DNA of 64,000 bases from positions 45,097 to 109,096 of the forward strand of contig CAJCIO010000149.1 of assembly GCA_903970465.1 (NCBI GenBank), read 5' to 3'. The notes beneath the pieces are model-generated. The model saw only the letters and a list, made by a program, of their open reading frames with translations, made no database searches and had not been told where the DNA came from. Position 1 is the stretch's first letter. Each line of letters opens with the position of its first letter. The DNA is from Gammaproteobacteria bacterium. GTDB taxonomy: Bacteria; Pseudomonadota; Gammaproteobacteria; Pseudomonadales; Pseudomonadaceae. The translations under genes were made by a program, and so were the position numbers. Shown piece after piece: positions 61,974-64,000 of this stretch.

Positions 61974-63443
61974 TTATTCAGTCGGCGTGGCGGTAGCGGA
62001 AGATGCCTGGGCGGGTTGATCGTCCTGGAAGCCACCGCCCAGTGCCTGCATCAATTGGATCGACTGGTCGATCCGCTCGGCGTTGAGGCTGGCCAGTTGT
62101 TGTTGGGCCTGGAGCAATTGCTGTTCGATGGTCAGCACATCCACGTAGCTGCCGATGCCTGCGCCATAGCGCTGGCTGACGCTGTCGTAGGAGCGCTGGG
62201 CAATCTCTGCCGCGCGCTGAGACGCCTCGACCTGGCGATTCAGCGCGCGCAGTTGGACGATGCTGTCGCTGACATCACCCAGCGCCTTGATCAGGCTCTT
62301 GTTGTACTGCGCCACGGCCAGGTCGTAGTCGGCATCCCGAGCATCGAGATTGGCACGCAAGCGACCACCGTCGAAAATCGGCAGCGACACCGTCGGCGCG
62401 ATGTTCCAGAAGCGGCTCGGGCCACCGAGCAGCGCGTCTCCGAGAATCGACTGCACGCCAGCCGCCGCGCTCAGGTTGAGATTGGGATAGAAGCGCGTCT
62501 TGCTCGCCGTCACATCCTTGCTCGCCGCCTCGACCCGCCAGCGCGCGGCCACCAGATCAGGGCGGCGGCCCAGCAGCTCGGCCGGCAAGATCGACGGCAG
62601 CTGTACCACGCTGGGCTGCAAGACTCTCGGCCGGGCAATCTCGTTGGCGCGGTCCGGGCCTTTGCCCAGCAGCACAGCGAGGGCGATACGGGCGCTGGCC
62701 AGTTGTTTCTCGGCATTGATGGCCTGCTCCTGAGAGCTGGCCTGCAGGCTTTCGGTCTGCTGCAACTGGTAGTCGCTGTCCACACCTGCGGTGTGCCGAC
62801 GCTGGCCCAGGCTGAGCATCTGCCCGGTGCGCTTCAGGTCTTCCTGGGCGAGGTCGGCGACAATGTGCGCCTGGCCCAGGTTGCTGTAAGCCCGAGCGAC
62901 ATCGGCGGCCAAGGTCAAGGCTGCCGCCTGGCGATCGATTTCGGCCGCGCGGGCCTGGCCCAGCGCCGCTTCCCAGGCCGCGCGCTGGCCGCCCCAGAGG
63001 TCGAAGTTGTAGTTGAACGTGGCCTCGATATTGCGCGAGGTCGAATAAGCCTCCCCTACCCCCAATGGATCCTGCTCGCGGTCGAAGCGCGCGCGCTGGA
63101 CGCTGGCGTCGGCATTCAGGGTCGGGCTGCGATCGGCATCGGCAGCGGCGGCCGCGGCAATTGCCTGATGGCTGCGGGCGCTGGCGACCTGCATGTCCGG
63201 GCTGTCGCGCAGGGCTTCCTTGATCAGGCCGTCGAGCTGCGGATCGCCGAGGCTGGTCCACCAGTCGCGCTTGGGCCAGGCGGCCGGCGACAGCGTGATG
63301 CCCGCCAGCGACTGTCCGGCCTTGAGGTCTTGCGCCTTGAGGCTTTGGCCTTGGGTGTCGAGACCGTGAAAATTGGCGCAACCGGCCAGGCTCATGGCGA
63401 CCAGCACCAGGCTCAAGCGCAGACGCTGTGTTGTTCGGCTCAT
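61974..63443 (-). CDS. OprM/NodT-family outer-membrane efflux channel
   Basis: 489 residues; lipoprotein signal ending MSLAGC (Cys about 22), two TolC-type repeats (SPDMQVASARSHQAIAAAAA; KSLIKALGDVSDSIVQLRAL). RND/EmrAB-type channel. Overlaps the marR-like gene's 3' end by four bases. Confidence 0.93.
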   Translation of the reverse strand: MSRTTQRLRLSLVLVAMSLAGCANFHGLDTQGQSLKAQDLKAGQSLAGITLSPAAWPKRDWWTSLGDPQLDGLIKEALRDSPDMQVASARSHQAIAAAAAADADRSPTLNADASVQRARFDREQDPLGVGEAYSTSRNIEATFNYNFDLWGGQRAAWEAALGQARAAEIDRQAAALTLAADVARAYSNLGQAHIVADLAQEDLKRTGQMLSLGQRRHTAGVDSDYQLQQTESLQASSQEQAINAEKQLASARIALAVLLGKGPDRANEIARPRVLQPSVVQLPSILPAELLGRRPDLVAARWRVEAASKDVTASKTRFYPNLNLSAAAGVQSILGDALLGGPSRFWNIAPTVSLPIFDGGRLRANLDARDADYDLAVAQYNKSLIKALGDVSDSIVQLRALNRQVEASQRAAEIAQRSYDSVSQRYGAGIGSYVDVLTIEQQLLQAQQQLASLNAERIDQSIQLMQALGGGFQDDQPAQASSATATPTE

Positions 63444-63916
63444 TTCATTTGACCTATGCGCGCTATCGTCAGGGCATCCCCGGCGGCGACCAGTACTTTC
63501 ATCAGAATGCGCTCGAGGTCGGCCAGTTCTGCCGGCTCGAGCACGCCTACCAGTTGATTCATTGCGTCGGCACCGATATGCGGCAGGCGGTCCGCCAGGC
63601 GCCGGCCGGCGTCGGTCAGTTCGAGGCGGATCTGCCGGCGATCGGCTTCGCTGCGGCGGCGCTTGATCAAATCCTTTTGTTCCAGGCGATCAAGCATCCG
63701 GGTCATCGAGCCGCTGTCCAGCGACAGATACCGGCACAGCTCTGCGGGGGTGTCGACATTGAACTGCTGAACAATGATCAACACTTTGAATTGTGCAGAA
63801 GTGACGCCGTCCGGCTCCAGGTGAGCATCGAGAATACGGTCCTTGAGCATGCTGCTACGGCCCAGCAACAGACCGATAGTGCAGCTCTGGAAGTTCTCGG
63901 GAGTGAAATGTTTCAT
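63440..63916 (-). CDS. MarR-family repressor of the efflux operon
   Basis: 158 residues. Winged helix with TPAELCRYLSLDSGSMTRML and the wing EQKDLIKRRRSEADRRQIRL. First gene of the operon marR-oprM-emrA-emrB. Two palindromic operators lie in its promoter; derepression by a ligand is the usual mechanism. Confidence 0.93.
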   Translation of the reverse strand: MKHFTPENFQSCTIGLLLGRSSMLKDRILDAHLEPDGVTSAQFKVLIIVQQFNVDTPAELCRYLSLDSGSMTRMLDRLEQKDLIKRRRSEADRRQIRLELTDAGRRLADRLPHIGADAMNQLVGVLEPAELADLERILMKVLVAAGDALTIARIGQMK

Positions 63917-63934
63917 GCAGATCGACCCAAAACC

Positions 63935-63987
63935 CTGCCTAGGCAGATAATGTGTCCAAATGTTACTGCTTAGGCAGCGAATGTCAA
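63935..63987 (-). promoter_or_regulatory. marR-emr promoter with two palindromic operators
   Basis: CTGCCTAGGCAG (63935-63946, perfect palindrome) and CTGCTTAGGCAG (63966-63977) are centred 31 bases apart, about three helical turns. On the minus strand TTGACA (63982-63987), 16 bases, TAACAT (63960-63965) form a promoter whose spacer contains the second operator. Confidence 0.75.
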
Positions 63988-64000
63988 ATTAATTATTAGC

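Noticed and set aside
60435..63452. Very long plus-strand open frame (about 1000 codons) across the efflux operon
   Set aside because: It is antisense to three well-conserved efflux genes and arises from their codon bias in high-GC DNA; no domain or ribosome-binding site supports it.
1..64000. Search for CRISPR arrays, transposases, phage genes, toxin-antitoxin pairs, tRNA and rRNA genes
   Set aside because: None seen; the only repeats are REP doublets and short regulatory repeats, and gene content is core metabolic and regulatory.

Overview
The window is a stretch of core chromosome from a fluorescent-group Pseudomonas (P. fluorescens / P. putida lineage). This is inferred from the gene neighbourhoods (gpsA, a PA1611-like hybrid kinase and fabA-fabB together; the sdhCDAB-sucAB-lpdG-sucCD block divergent from gltA; etfBA divergent from the ETF:quinone oxidoreductase), from protein sequences that read as typical Pseudomonas orthologues, from the high GC content and from several GCGAGGGGGC-type REP repeats. 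I see no tRNA, rRNA, insertion sequence, prophage, CRISPR array or defence island.

Layout. 1-2.4 kb: a MoxR AAA+ ATPase running off the left edge, a small lipoprotein and a patatin-like phospholipase. 2.5-3.3 kb: kdpE with only the last ~40 codons of kdpD behind it, the scar of a lost kdpFABCD locus. 3.5-6.3 kb: an EnvZ/OmpR-type two-component pair and a Ser-rich five-EF-hand protein. 6.4-12 kb, minus strand: AI-2E transporter family protein, DUF4892 protein, two overlapping alpha/beta hydrolases, then the overlapping DUF4389-sixA pair downstream of gpsA. 12.3-16.3 kb, plus strand: hybrid histidine kinase and fabA-fabB. 16.4-22.7 kb: dienelactone hydrolase, htpG with a sigma-32-type promoter, a small lipoprotein with an AlgU-type promoter, MAPEG protein, DegT-like aminotransferase, brnQ. 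23-36 kb: the oxidative TCA block, sdhCDAB-sucAB-lpdG-sucCD on the minus strand and gltA divergent on the plus strand, with near-consensus promoters in the shared gap.

36-45.7 kb: START-domain protein, YkgJ-like cysteine-cluster protein, a Lys/Ala-rich exported protein, a MocR regulator, a lone glycosyltransferase behind an AT-rich leader, an OmpA/DUF4398 lipoprotein pair, etfBA, and the ETF:quinone oxidoreductase gene behind a consensus sigma-70 promoter with a perfect match to the PsrA box. 45.7-53 kb: AraC regulator and divergent zinc alcohol dehydrogenase, then a D-galactonate cluster (dgoK-dgoA-dgoD-transporter-IclR regulator). 53.2-58 kb: MHS-family transporter divergent from a hotdog thioesterase, GNAT acetyltransferase, and a QseBC-type two-component pair divergent from a membrane-anchored TlpA-like thioredoxin, with a tandem-hexamer box between them. 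59-64 kb: a MarR-EmrAB-OprM type tripartite drug efflux operon whose promoter carries two near-identical palindromes spaced about three helical turns apart.

How the genes work together: sdh, suc and gltA supply central oxidative metabolism; EtfAB and ETF-QO pass electrons from acyl-CoA and amino-acid dehydrogenases to ubiquinone, plausibly under fatty-acid-responsive control; FabA/FabB make unsaturated fatty acids; the dgo cluster feeds galactonate to pyruvate and glyceraldehyde-3-phosphate. I found no convincing undescribed multi-gene system. The most informative signals are the decayed kdp locus and several regulatory sites (PsrA box, MarR operators, AlgU and sigma-32 promoters, tandem response-regulator box, dgo and thioesterase palindromes). 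Promoter and operator calls come from reading consensus matches by eye.
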